Source: Leptotrichia sp. oral taxon 879 str. F0557 (GTDB lineage: Bacteria; Fusobacteriota; Fusobacteriia; Fusobacteriales; Leptotrichiaceae). From it: a DNA stretch of 64,000 nucleotides. This document shows, in pieces, positions 46,046 to 55,533 of the stretch. The position numbers were made by a program, and so were the translations under genes. Each line of letters begins with the position of its first letter. The stretch's first letter is position 1. The DNA is taken from assembly GCF_000469385.1 (NCBI RefSeq), contig NZ_KI271346.1:14630-78629 (forward strand), given 5' to 3'. The notes beneath the pieces were generated by a model that made no database searches, was not told the origin of the DNA, and worked only from the letters and a program-made list of their open reading frames with translations.

Positions 46046-47784
46046 TACTTATCACTCCCTTCTGTCTGGGATTCATAAACTTCACGGTATACCTTGCTTG
46101 TTTTAAGCAGTTCATCGTGTGTCCCTGCTGCTGTTATAATTCCGTCTTCCAAAACTAATATTTTATCAGAATCTTTTATTGATGATACTCTTTGTCCGAT
46201 AATAATTTTTGTAATGTGTGGTAATTCATTTTTGAAGGCTTCCCTTATTAATTTGTCCGTTTTTGTATCAACTGCGCTTGTAGAATCATCTAAAATTAAT
46301 ATTTTAGGAGATTTCAGCAAGGCTCTGGCAATACACAGCCTTTGTCTTTGACCTCCAGATACATTTGCTCCGCCACGTTCAATACGAGTATCATATTTTT
46401 TAGGAAATTTCTGAATGAATTCATCAGCTTGTGCCAATTTGCAAGCATGTTCCATTTCCTCATCGGTTGCATTTTCATTCCCCCAACGTAAATTATCCTT
46501 TATAGTTCCTGAAAACAGCACATTTTTTTGAAGAACCATCGCTACATTGTCTCTAAGCGTCTTTATATCATAATCCTTTACATTTACGCCGCCAACCAAA
46601 AGTTCCCCATCTAGAACATCATACAATCTCGGAATTAACTGAACAAGAGCTGATTTTGCACTTCCAGTTCCCCCAATAATTCCAATAGTTTCTCCAGACT
46701 TTATTTCCAGATTTATTTTTGTCAAATTCAGCACATCAGGATTATTACTGTAACTGAAATCCACATTTTTAAATACTATTGAACCATCTTTTACCTCTGT
46801 TATCCCATTTTCAGGATTTTTAATATTTGGCTCTTCATCTAGAACCATCACAATTCTATCTCCAGATGCTCTTGAAAACACAATATTTACAAGCATCATT
46901 GCAAGCATAAGAAGGCTCATAAGAATATTGGTTGTATAAGCAAAAAGGCTTGTAAGCTGCCCAGTCGTCAGCTCATTTACAACAATCATCTTTGCTCCAA
47001 ACCATGAAAGCAGTAAAATACACCCAAATACTGTTATTTGCATTACAGGAGATACAAATATTATAATTCTTTCCCCTTTTAATAACATATTTCTCAAATT
47101 TTCAGTAGCCTTCTTAAATTTATTAGTTTCATATTTTTCACGAATATATGCTTTTACAACTCGAATACCATTAATGTTTTCCTGAAGGCTAGAATTTATA
47201 TCATCATACTTTTTAATTGCAGCTGTAAAAATCGGATGCACCTTAAAAATAACAAAGACTAAAAAACTTCCTAAAAACAAAACTGCAACAATAAATATCA
47301 TTGACAACTTTGGACTTATCATAAACGACATAAATATTGCTACGCACATCATAAGTGGAGCTCTTACAAATCCTCTGATTAACATCTGAAATGAATTCTG
47401 AATGTTATTAACATCTGTTGTAAATCTTGTAATCAGTCCAGCTGTAGAAAATTTATCAATATTAGTGAATGAAAAGGACTGTATTTTAGAAAATAAATCT
47501 TTTCTCAAGTTTTTAGCAAATCCAGCCGAAGCATAAGAAGCATATTTACTAGCTTGTATTCCACATAACAACGACAACATAGCCACTCCAAACGTTGCAA
47601 GTCCCATTATAACAATAAACTTCATATCTCCCTTACCATCATTTCCATTCAGTCCGCTGTCAATAATTACAGCCATAAGTGTTGGAATAAGCATCTCAAA
47701 AACAACTTCTATTCCAATAAATATTGGCGAGATTAATGCACTTTTTTTATATTCCCCCAGACGAGAAAATAGTTTTTTTAACAT
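46045..47784 (-). CDS. ABC exporter half, degenerate-site subunit
   Basis: This is the partner half-transporter, 579 residues with six membrane helices and a C-terminal ATPase. Walker A is GGTGSAKSA and the signature is VSGGQRQR. Walker B ends LDDSTSAVD, with Asp in place of the catalytic Glu, and the H-loop reads IIGQRVSS, with Gln in place of His. Those changes mark the non-consensus site of asymmetric exporters such as TM287/288. A terminator-like hairpin (47845-47907) separates it from the esterase gene. Confidence 0.92.
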   Translation of the reverse strand: MLKKLFSRLGEYKKSALISPIFIGIEVVFEMLIPTLMAVIIDSGLNGNDGKGDMKFIVIMGLATFGVAMLSLLCGIQASKYASYASAGFAKNLRKDLFSKIQSFSFTNIDKFSTAGLITRFTTDVNNIQNSFQMLIRGFVRAPLMMCVAIFMSFMISPKLSMIFIVAVLFLGSFLVFVIFKVHPIFTAAIKKYDDINSSLQENINGIRVVKAYIREKYETNKFKKATENLRNMLLKGERIIIFVSPVMQITVFGCILLLSWFGAKMIVVNELTTGQLTSLFAYTTNILMSLLMLAMMLVNIVFSRASGDRIVMVLDEEPNIKNPENGITEVKDGSIVFKNVDFSYSNNPDVLNLTKINLEIKSGETIGIIGGTGSAKSALVQLIPRLYDVLDGELLVGGVNVKDYDIKTLRDNVAMVLQKNVLFSGTIKDNLRWGNENATDEEMEHACKLAQADEFIQKFPKKYDTRIERGGANVSGGQRQRLCIARALLKSPKILILDDSTSAVDTKTDKLIREAFKNELPHITKIIIGQRVSSIKDSDKILVLEDGIITAAGTHDELLKTSKVYREVYESQTEGSDK

Positions 47785-47844
47785 ATAATTAACACCTCTT
47801 CCTTTTTTATTTTTTTGTTTTTTTTTAATACTAATACAAATTTA

Positions 47845-47912
47845 AAAGCACGAAACTTATCAAAAAAAAATAAAAAAATCAATTTCATTAATAAATTTCA
47901 GTGCTTTCTATT
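47845..47912 (-). terminator. Terminator-like hairpin after esterase gene
   Basis: AAAAGCACGAAA (47845-47856) and TTTCAGTGCTTT (47897-47908) pair with one bulged base around a T- and A-rich loop. It suggests that the exporter genes are a separate or attenuated unit. Confidence 0.55.
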
Positions 47913-47937
47913 TGTTATTAAAATCAAATAATTATGC

Positions 47938-48675
47938 TTAAATATCTAAATGTTCTATAAAATATCTTATCTGCAATTTCCACCAATACCAATCATGAGC
48001 CACATCGTGACCCCAAAAGTCTGTCCATGCTGGAACTTGCTTTTCATAAAGAATATGAGCCAGTTCTCTATTACTTGGCAATAGCTCTTCTTCCCATGCT
48101 CCTTGTCCAATACATACAATAATGTTTTTTTGTCTATATATATCTAAATAATGGTGATTCCAAGGCATATTTCTTAAAAAATCAACCACTGAATTGTTGT
48201 AAACCAAATCATCTTTGTAATCTCCAAAAAACATTGATGCATCAAACATTCCACTTAGTGAGATTAACGTGTCAAACAAGTCAGGTCTACGGAAAAATAA
48301 AATTCCCGCATGAGCTCCTCCCATACTACATCCTGTAACAATAATATCACTTCTCCAAGAAATATCCTGTATTCTTGGCACAAATTCATTTGCGATAAAG
48401 TTAAACCATTTTTCCTGCATTTCTATTCTATATCTTGGATTTCCGTTAAGATCTGACCAGCTCTCTCTATCAACGCTTCCTACACAGAATAATTGCAGTC
48501 TTCCTTGCTCAATGTAGTCAGAAAGTACGTCTATCATTCCAAATTCTTCATACTGGTTACAATCCCCATCTTGTGAAGGAAATACCAACACTGGCTTCCC
48601 AGCATGTCCATACCTCTTATATTCTACTTCTCGCCCAAGATGATGGCTGTATTCTTTTTTATATTCTATTTGCAT
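47938..48675 (-). CDS. Alpha/beta-hydrolase esterase (COG4947-like)
   Basis: This is a predicted serine esterase. The nucleophile elbow is VTGCSMGGAHAG and the catalytic His is likely in FWGHDVAHDWYWW. The start, YSHHLGREVEYKRYGHAG, and LVFPSQDGDCNQYEEFGM match the esterase group COG4947. The 245 residues have no signal peptide. It starts 27 bases after the stop of the ATP-grasp gene, so the two are probably cotranscribed. The substrate is unknown. Confidence 0.82.
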   Translation of the reverse strand: MQIEYKKEYSHHLGREVEYKRYGHAGKPVLVFPSQDGDCNQYEEFGMIDVLSDYIEQGRLQLFCVGSVDRESWSDLNGNPRYRIEMQEKWFNFIANEFVPRIQDISWRSDIIVTGCSMGGAHAGILFFRRPDLFDTLISLSGMFDASMFFGDYKDDLVYNNSVVDFLRNMPWNHHYLDIYRQKNIIVCIGQGAWEEELLPSNRELAHILYEKQVPAWTDFWGHDVAHDWYWWKLQIRYFIEHLDI

Positions 48676-48702
48676 TCTTTCTCCTTGTGATTTTATTTAT
48701 TT

Positions 48703-49908
48703 TTATTCTTCTATTTTTTTATGTACGAAATCTATAAATTCTTCCATTTCCTCTTTTGTTTTAAATTTTGCTGTGTACATATAGTTTCCCATTGCACCTG
48801 AAAAAATATCTGGCATTCTTTCATCCATCACAATTGCGTTTCCATATTTCTGCTTAATTTCATCGTGAGAATGAATATAATTTCTATTATCACGACGACT
48901 TGCATAAACACAGTAGTTTTTTTCTATATCTTTATTTAATTTAGCCTTTTCGATTTTATCAAATGCAATCATATCAGCCCAGATTTGATAAACATCAGTA
49001 TTGTTGGCGTAATTGTACATATCAGGTGTATATCCGCCTGCAGGACGCATATTTGCTTCTAGTCCTACATAATCCCCTTTTTTACCGAGTCCTTTTTTGT
49101 TTTTATTTAATTTAAAAAATTCAAGATGCACAAATCTGCTTTTTACTCCAAATCCTTTCACAGCTCGTCTTCCTGCATCCAGTAACTTTTCAGGCATTTC
49201 CTTTTCTACATAATAAAATACATCCAGTCCTTCATTTACAATATCCATAACAGCAGGCTCAACAATTCCTGTTTCAAAAATAGGATTTCCGTTGGAATCA
49301 ATAACTGCGTCATAAGACACTAAATCTCCATCAACATACTCTTCCATAATATATTTTACATTTTCATTACGAGTTTCAAAAAATTCTTTCAGTTCTTTTT
49401 CATTCTTGATTTTACGGGTATCACTAGCTCCAACTCCATTATCAGGCTTAACAACTACTGGATATCCCACTTTATCAATAAATTTTTTTGCTTTTACAAG
49501 TGTTGTAACTAATGAAAAGTCCGCAGCTGGTATTTCTCCTTTTTTATATGCTTTTTTCATTTTAGACTTTTCTTTTATATTTGCAATTTTATCAGACTTT
49601 ATTCCAGTTGTAATATTAAAATCTAAACGAAGTCTTGAATCCTGTACAAGCCAGTATTCATTATTCGACTCAAGCCAGTCGATTTTTCCATATTTATGTG
49701 TAAAAAAAGCCACTGCCTTTAAAACCTCATCATAATTTTCAAGGCTAGAAACTTTATAGTATTCTGTTAAACTATCCTTTAATTTTTGAGCCAATTGATC
49801 ATACTCTATATCTGCGATTCCTAATACATTTACCCCATTTTGTTTTAATCTATTGCAAAATTCACAGTTAGTTTTTGGAAATTGTGGTGAAATGTAAACA
49901 AAATTCAT
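48703..49908 (-). CDS. ATP-grasp domain ligase, carbamoyl-phosphate-synthase-like
   Basis: This is a predicted carboxylate-amine ligase forming an acyl-phosphate intermediate. The N-terminal 100 residues are a pre-grasp Rossmann domain. The grasp domain has VGYPVVVKPDNGVGASDTRK (nucleotide loop), IMEEYVDGDLVSYDAVID and the metal-binding LEANMRPAGGYTPD. At 401 residues it is far shorter than CarB and has no second grasp or allosteric domain. The esterase follows it at 27 bases. Both substrates are unknown. Confidence 0.82.
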   Translation of the reverse strand: MNFVYISPQFPKTNCEFCNRLKQNGVNVLGIADIEYDQLAQKLKDSLTEYYKVSSLENYDEVLKAVAFFTHKYGKIDWLESNNEYWLVQDSRLRLDFNITTGIKSDKIANIKEKSKMKKAYKKGEIPAADFSLVTTLVKAKKFIDKVGYPVVVKPDNGVGASDTRKIKNEKELKEFFETRNENVKYIMEEYVDGDLVSYDAVIDSNGNPIFETGIVEPAVMDIVNEGLDVFYYVEKEMPEKLLDAGRRAVKGFGVKSRFVHLEFFKLNKNKKGLGKKGDYVGLEANMRPAGGYTPDMYNYANNTDVYQIWADMIAFDKIEKAKLNKDIEKNYCVYASRRDNRNYIHSHDEIKQKYGNAIVMDERMPDIFSGAMGNYMYTAKFKTKEEMEEFIDFVHKKIEE

Positions 49909-50157
49909 AATATCTCATCTCCTTCTACTGTTAAATTAGTTTGATTTCATAAACTTCTGTAATCTGCTTTTTTAGTAATTTGTATTATTATAACATAATT
50001 TTTGAAAAAATGAAAATACTATTATTTTCTTAATCATTTTAAACAAACTTATACAATATGCCAAAAATAGAATCACATAAGATTTCTGTAAATTTAATTT
50101 AAAAAACTAAAAATCTATGATATAATTATTTTAAAATTAATAAAAATGGAGGTTATC

Positions 50158-50682
50158 ATGGATTTTGAAAATAATTTTTTAGATAAAGAAAAAAAGAATG
50201 AAAATATAGAAAATAGTCATTACTTTAATAATACAGCAGAATTAGACAAAATTAGGAAAGAAGTAACTGGAAATTTTAAAGAAAATCAGAATTTTAAAAA
50301 TTCCGAAAATAGTCAGAATAGTAAAAAAAATGGTTCGATTAGGCTAACTTTAGATGAATTTACTATTAAAAATATAAAAACAATTGTTTCTATCACAAAA
50401 TTTCTTTCCGTTATAGGAATTTTTATAGGAATATTGCAATTATTTACATTTCTTATTGGGATTTTTACTATTTTTATTTCATTAAAATTCCTTAATTTTT
50501 CTTCGGCTTTAGACGATGCCATTAAAATGGAAGATGAAAATAAATTAAAAATTTCTTTTAAAGAGCTTGCGAAAGGATTGAAGTTTTATATAATCTCATT
50601 AATTGTTATATTTATTTTCATATTCTTACTTGTTGCTATATCTGCAAGTCTATATCACACTTCAGGATATTACTACAATTAG
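50158..50682 (+). CDS. Two-helix membrane protein (DUF5362-like)
   Basis: The first 70 residues are polar and Asn-rich. Two membrane segments follow, IVSITKFLSVIGIFIGILQL with its continuation, and FYIISLIVIFIFIFLLVAI, with a charged helix DDAIKMEDENKLKISFKELA between. That layout resembles DUF5362, of unknown function. I start at the ATG at 50158, five bases after GGAGG. The gene lies alone, divergent from the ATP-grasp gene. Confidence 0.65.
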   Translation: MDFENNFLDKEKKNENIENSHYFNNTAELDKIRKEVTGNFKENQNFKNSENSQNSKKNGSIRLTLDEFTIKNIKTIVSITKFLSVIGIFIGILQLFTFLIGIFTIFISLKFLNFSSALDDAIKMEDENKLKISFKELAKGLKFYIISLIVIFIFIFLLVAISASLYHTSGYYYN

Positions 50683-50691
50683 TATTAAAAT

Positions 50692-50725
50692 TTAAAAATA
50701 GGGAGAGCTTTCTCTCCCTCATTTT
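50692..50725. terminator. Bidirectional terminator
   Basis: GGGAGAG (50701-50707) pairs with CTCTCCC (50712-50718). The T-rich run is best on the minus strand, for the FtsZ-like gene, but the hairpin also serves the convergent plus-strand gene. Confidence 0.78.
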
Positions 50726-50740
50726 CCGATTATCATAATA

Positions 50741-51646
50741 TTAAACGCTTGATATCACTACTGTCTTAATTTTCTGGGTCTTATCATAATCTTGATTCAT
50801 TATTACTCCCCAGATTAGATTTACATTCTTATCTTTAACAATGTCCGAAATTTTTTCTGTTATCTGTCCAATATTCGCTAAAGAAACATCATGCCCTGCA
50901 GTAAAATTTATAAGAACTTTCTTCGCATTTTCCAATTTTCCTTCAAATAAATTATTTTCCTTCAGCTGTTCAATTATCTCATCAACAGCATTATCTCCCT
51001 TACCTTCTCCAACACGAATAATTGTATCCTTTGAATTGTAAAGAACTGCCTTTATATCTAGTAAATCAATATTCATAAACCCAACTTCCGTCAGAATATT
51101 TACAATACTTTCAATACCTTCTTTTATAATCTCGTTTACTTTATTGTAAGCCATCTCAAGAGGCTCTTTCTTATCTATATGATTATATAATTTTTCATTC
51201 GGAATTACAATCAGACTATCCGTAATCTTCTCAATCTTCTTAATACCTGTATTTGCAATCTTTAAATTCTCAAATCCTTCAAGATAAAATGGACGTGCAA
51301 CAATACTGATCGTAAAAATTTTTAATCTTTTAGAAACATCGAGAATAACAGGCATTATACCACTCCCAGTAGCTCCACCAATTCCTGCAACCAAAAACAA
51401 AATATCTGTACCTTTAAATAATTCTCGAAATTGACTCTCACATTGAAGTGCCACTCTCTCAGCCTGTTCTCTACTGCATTCCTTAACCCCAGTATCTAAA
51501 AAAATCTTTTTTTCAGCTTGACTTCGCTCAGAATTCTTACTATCTGTATCAATCGTTATATATTCAACCTTCCTTACTCCTGAAGCTATCATAAAATTAA
51601 CAAAATTTATCCCCATTCCACCAATTCCAATAACTTTTACACTCAT
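50741..51646 (-). CDS. Short FtsZ/tubulin-family GTPase
   Basis: This is a homologue of the division-ring protein FtsZ. The N-terminal nucleotide fold has VIGIGGMGINFVNFMI and TIDTDSKN, the tubulin signature is AGIGGATGSGIMP (GGGTGTG in most FtsZ), and the catalytic T7 loop FMNIDLLDIKAVL keeps both Asp residues. The protein stops after the second domain, at 301 residues, with no linker and no C-terminal peptide for FtsA or ZipA-like partners. I start at the ATG at 51646, behind AAGGA. No ftsA or ftsQ is nearby. Confidence 0.82.
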   Translation of the reverse strand: MSVKVIGIGGMGINFVNFMIASGVRKVEYITIDTDSKNSERSQAEKKIFLDTGVKECSREQAERVALQCESQFRELFKGTDILFLVAGIGGATGSGIMPVILDVSKRLKIFTISIVARPFYLEGFENLKIANTGIKKIEKITDSLIVIPNEKLYNHIDKKEPLEMAYNKVNEIIKEGIESIVNILTEVGFMNIDLLDIKAVLYNSKDTIIRVGEGKGDNAVDEIIEQLKENNLFEGKLENAKKVLINFTAGHDVSLANIGQITEKISDIVKDKNVNLIWGVIMNQDYDKTQKIKTVVISSV

Positions 51647-51659
51647 TTTATCCTTCATA

Positions 51660-52133
51660 CTAATCCCGCTATTGCAAATTATAAATTTTGCAAATCTCCC
51701 TTCTATAAATATGTCTAAATATTATAGTCGATTCTCTTTAAATATATAAAAAGAAATAAATTGGCTATAATCTTTACACTCATTTTAATCTATGATTTCT
51801 ATAAACTTAATTTTATATTTGTATATATTTTACCAAATTAAACCAGGTATTTCAAGGGAAAGAATATGAAAGTTTAAATTTATTGTGTAATTAGGTATGA
51901 CTCCTAAAATATATTAAAAAATCACAGCTAATTTAATAACTGTGATTCTAATTTATATTTTTTACTTTTGGCTTATTTTTACCGTAAACTCGATTTTAAG
52001 ATAAATATTCGTAAGAATAATTTGAATATTTGGATTTTTGTTTTTTCAATAAAAATATTAACCTAAATATTCTTTTGTCAAAGCTATTTTGTCCAAAAAA
52101 TAATCATCATTATTTATATATTTTTAAAATATT
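51660..52133. other. Intergenic region of about 475 bases
   Basis: It contains a hairpin at 51920-51947 (AATCACAG/CTGTGATT) that is followed on the minus strand by TTTTTAAT and so could end the membrane-protein transcript. The rest is AT-rich with no gene seen. A promoter for the FtsZ-like gene must lie near 51660-51850 but has no clear consensus. Confidence 0.5.
51910..51947 (-). terminator. Terminator of membrane-protein gene
   Basis: 8-bp stem AATCACAG/CTGTGATT with an 11-12-base loop, then a T run on the minus strand, about 190 bases after the stop codon. Confidence 0.6.
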
Positions 52134-53087
52134 CTATTTTCTACCTCCAGCAATCTTCTCAAAAACAATCGACTTTGTTGCTACATAAAGCAAAATTGCT
52201 ATTAATAACGGCAATACAATTGATGTCAATAAAATTATTCCAATAATAACTGGCGTATTTTCAACCAAGTCTTTTGAGATAACATTTATTTCTTTTGAGA
52301 AATTATCAATTTTAACTTTTGCACTGTCAATTTGTCCTGGAATATTAAAAATGCTTTTGGATTGATCTAATGAAAGCATCTCATCTTTCACTTTATTTAG
52401 TCTTCCTAAATCTTGATTCAGTTCAACAATTGCAGGTTCTTTATATTCTTTTTCAAAATAGCTTGATATTGTGGAATTTACAAATATCGCACTTGGTAGA
52501 ACTATGTAAATATAAAGTAATATAAAAAACGAATATTTAGAAATCTTTCTAAAAATTCTTGTAACTTTGTTTTTATAAATAGTATATGGAAAAATTGTAA
52601 TTAATGAAATAAACGTCAATATTGTAGCCAATTTTACCTTAAAAATTTCATAATAAATCGTTTCCAGCTTCAGTATAACAACGCTCGCAAGCGACACTTT
52701 CCACAAAATATTTATCATATCGTAAATAGGCTGAATAATATCTCCAATCTCAATTTCCATTCCAACAATCATACTGACATTAACCGTACTACCTTCAATA
52801 ATATCCGTAGTTCCTTTCAAAAGCGACAATGTTAAAAACATCTTTTTAGATTCTTCATAAGTTTTTTCCAAATATGGCATTGTTAAATTTTTAAAAAAGT
52901 TAAAAATCGTATGTTCAAAGATTTTATCCATTATTCCAAAAATACATAAAATCAGTCCAATTACAATTAATATTTTAACCAATAGGTTCTTGCTATCTGA
53001 TTCCCATTTAGGAGAATCATTTTTCTTATTTTTTTTTATTTTTTTTTCTTCATTTACTGTTAATACAGCTTCTTTTCTTTCTTCCAA
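52134..53087 (-). CDS. Membrane protein of unknown function
   Basis: I do not recognise this 317-residue protein. A lysine-rich cytosolic N-terminus (residues 1-33) precedes about five hydrophobic segments: LLVKILIVIGLILCIFGI, one near 120-140, LATILTFISLITIFPYTIY, YSFFILLYIYIVLPSAIFV and IIGIILLTSIVLPLLIAILL. A charged helical stretch of about 70 residues (DLGRLNKVKDEMLSLD) separates the last two. GGAGTGAAATTG precedes the start. No operon partner is evident. Confidence 0.6.
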   Translation of the reverse strand: MEERKEAVLTVNEEKKIKKNKKNDSPKWESDSKNLLVKILIVIGLILCIFGIMDKIFEHTIFNFFKNLTMPYLEKTYEESKKMFLTLSLLKGTTDIIEGSTVNVSMIVGMEIEIGDIIQPIYDMINILWKVSLASVVILKLETIYYEIFKVKLATILTFISLITIFPYTIYKNKVTRIFRKISKYSFFILLYIYIVLPSAIFVNSTISSYFEKEYKEPAIVELNQDLGRLNKVKDEMLSLDQSKSIFNIPGQIDSAKVKIDNFSKEINVISKDLVENTPVIIGIILLTSIVLPLLIAILLYVATKSIVFEKIAGGRK

Positions 53088-53234
53088 TCAATTTCACTCC
53101 TTTTTCTATTTCAATTGTTTTTAAACATTTATTAGTTGATACAAACTTGCTTAATAATTTATTTTAAAAGTTATAATATTAAAATTAAGTTTTTAAATAA
53201 TTTAAATAATTAAGATATTTAACATTACCTATAT

Positions 53235-53993
53235 TTAATCCCACTCCAATAACTTTCTCACTACATAAGAAGCCAGTACAAGACCAGCTGCTCCTGGGAC
53301 AAACGAATTACTTCCAGGTGTAGTTTTTCTCGGAATTTTATTATTTTCCCTAAATTCAGTTGGCAATTCTTCCTTAAATAGTTCTGACTTATTTGGCTGA
53401 ACAGGTATTTCTTTTGAAAATGCAACTGGAACATTTGTAATCCCTTTCTTTTTCAAAATACTTCTGATTGTTCTTGCCATTGGACAAACAGAGGTATTTT
53501 TTATTTTTGCAATTTCTATCTTTTCAGGGTGCATCTTGTTTCCAAATCCCATTGAAGAAATAATATTTATGTTATTTTTCGCACAATATTCAATCAGATT
53601 AATTTTGCTCCCGATGACATCGATAGCATCCACAACAAAATCATATTTGTTATTTCCCAAAACTTCATACACATCATCATAAACTAATCTTTTTACAAGT
53701 TCAACCTTACAATCTGGATTAATGTCCAAAATTCTGTCTTTCATAACATCAATCTTAGACTTACCGATTGTGCTTCTAAGCGAATGCAGCTGTCTATTAA
53801 TATTTGACTCCGAAATCTCATCAAAATCAACCATAGTAATTTGCCCAATTCCTGCACGTACCAAAGCCTCCACAGTATAAGAGCCAACCCCGCCAACTCC
53901 AAAAATTATAACTCTAGATTTTCCCAATTTCTCAATCCCTTCTTCTCCAATCATCATAGAAAACCTAGCAAATGTCTGATTTTTATCACTCAT
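53235..53993 (-). CDS. tcdA: tRNA threonylcarbamoyladenosine dehydratase TcdA
   Basis: TcdA, an E1-like ATP-dependent enzyme, cyclises t6A37 to ct6A in tRNAs reading ANN codons. The ThiF fold shows VIIFGVGGVGSYTVEALVRA, the adenylation residues in DFDEISESNINRQLHSL, and DAIDVIGSK. TTPGSNSFVPGAAGLVLA near the end is typical of TcdA rather than ThiF or MoeB, and there is no rhodanese domain. Two starts are possible. The ATG at 53993 begins where family members begin, while 54023 adds ten residues. Confidence 0.88.
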   Translation of the reverse strand: MSDKNQTFARFSMMIGEEGIEKLGKSRVIIFGVGGVGSYTVEALVRAGIGQITMVDFDEISESNINRQLHSLRSTIGKSKIDVMKDRILDINPDCKVELVKRLVYDDVYEVLGNNKYDFVVDAIDVIGSKINLIEYCAKNNINIISSMGFGNKMHPEKIEIAKIKNTSVCPMARTIRSILKKKGITNVPVAFSKEIPVQPNKSELFKEELPTEFRENNKIPRKTTPGSNSFVPGAAGLVLASYVVRKLLEWD

Positions 53994-54023
53994 TTTTAAA
54001 TTATTTCCCCTTTCAATATCCAT

Positions 54024-54467
54024 TTTTCTTTTCTCTATCTAAAATTTTCTCATATTATATCATAAATCTAGAAAATGTAAATAGTGAGAGTATAAATTTT
54101 TTTATTATAAAGTTTTTATTTGACTCCTTTAATTTACTCTATTCTTATACTATAAATCCGCAATTAAGTAATAAATGTTTAATAAATTTTTGAATTGTAT
54201 ACTATTTTAGCAATGAATTAAAGTTTCTTATCCTTAGTACAGTTTCTATTTTACTATTTTTTCACATAATTCTCATTGTTGTAAATTCTTATTTTGCCTG
54301 AAAGATTTATCCTGACAAATAAAAACTCCGCCAGTTTATTAAAGCAAAAAAATTATATTTCAATTATTTGGAAATACTAATTTTTAATTCTTTGTTGAAA
54401 AAATTTTGATAAATTTGTTGTTTAAATATATCGTTTGTATTAAATATCTATAAAATAAATATAATTA
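54024..54467. other. Divergent intergenic region tcdA/htpX
   Basis: About 440 AT-rich bases. Other than the htpX promoter just after it, I see no gene, repeat or clear terminator. Confidence 0.4.
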
Positions 54468-54496
54468 TTGAAAAAAATACTAATTTATAATATAAT
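54468..54496 (+). promoter_or_regulatory. Promoter of htpX
   Basis: TTGAAA (54468-54473), 17 bases, TATAAT (54491-54496), 38 bases before the start codon. Confidence 0.75.
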
Positions 54497-54534
54497 ATTT
54501 TTGCATAAATTAAAAGAAAGGAAAAAAGACACTT

Positions 54535-55401
54535 ATGTTTATAAATACTATGAAAACAGGTTTTTTAATGTTTGGATTAGTTTTTCTCTTTGTAGCAATT
54601 GGTGGTATATTGGGAAATCAGCAAGGGGCATTGATTGGGCTTCTGATTGCTGGGGGAATGAGTTTTTATAGCTACTGGTTTAGTGATAAAATGGTTATAA
54701 GAGCTTATAATGGACAGGAAGTTACTCCTGAAAATAATCCAAGATTGTATCAATTGATACAAAGATTAGCCAAAAATGCTAATTTACCAATGCCAAAAAT
54801 TTATATAATTCCAGAACGTCAGCCAAACGCCTTTGCAACTGGAAGAAATCCTCAAAATGCCGCAGTTGCCTGTACTGCTGGATTACTAGAAATGATGGAT
54901 GACAACGAATTGGCTGGAGTTATGGCTCACGAATTAGGGCATATAAAGCATCGTGATATTTTGGTTAGTACAATTGCTGCCACTTTTGCTGGAGCTATTG
55001 CCAATATTGCAAGATTTTTACCTTATGTTTCAAGTGGAAATAATAGAGATGGAAACAGAAGAAGAAATAACGTCGGAACTGCAATGCTGCTTTCATTTTT
55101 AGCCCCAATAGCAGCTTCTATAATTCAAATGTCTATTTCAAGAAAAAGAGAATACATGGCAGATAGAGCTGGAGCTGAATATTCAGGAAATCCATTATAT
55201 TTACGTAATGCACTGCAAAAATTAGAGAGTTACAGCCACAGTATCGCCATGAATAGACAAGATCCTACAACAGCCCATATGTTCATAATAAATCCATTTT
55301 CAAGCCTTGGAAATCTTAAAAATTTATTCAGCACACACCCTTCTACTGATGACAGAATAAGAGAACTTGAAAAAATAGCAAGAGAGCAACATTTATTATA
55401 G
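54535..55401 (+). CDS. htpX: Protease HtpX
   Basis: HtpX is an M48 zinc metalloprotease of the inner membrane that removes damaged membrane proteins. The active site is VMAHELGHIKHRD (HExxH) and the third ligand lies in SRKREYMADRAGAEYSG. Two membrane segments open the protein and two more frame the catalytic domain (TIAATFAGAIANIARFL, AMLLSFLAPIAASIIQM). The C-terminus ends THPSTDDRIRELEKIA. The 288-residue length is normal. AGAAAGGAAAA precedes the ATG. Confidence 0.95.
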   Translation: MFINTMKTGFLMFGLVFLFVAIGGILGNQQGALIGLLIAGGMSFYSYWFSDKMVIRAYNGQEVTPENNPRLYQLIQRLAKNANLPMPKIYIIPERQPNAFATGRNPQNAAVACTAGLLEMMDDNELAGVMAHELGHIKHRDILVSTIAATFAGAIANIARFLPYVSSGNNRDGNRRRNNVGTAMLLSFLAPIAASIIQMSISRKREYMADRAGAEYSGNPLYLRNALQKLESYSHSIAMNRQDPTTAHMFIINPFSSLGNLKNLFSTHPSTDDRIRELEKIAREQHLL

Positions 55402-55533
55402 TTTTTTAGTTTAATTTTAATGACATTTATAATACATTATAAAATAACTAAAGTTAACTCTTTCATTTTATCTTGAGAATTTATCTTAAATATGATAAAA
55501 TGTATAAAAACTATGAAATATGGAGAATTAGAT

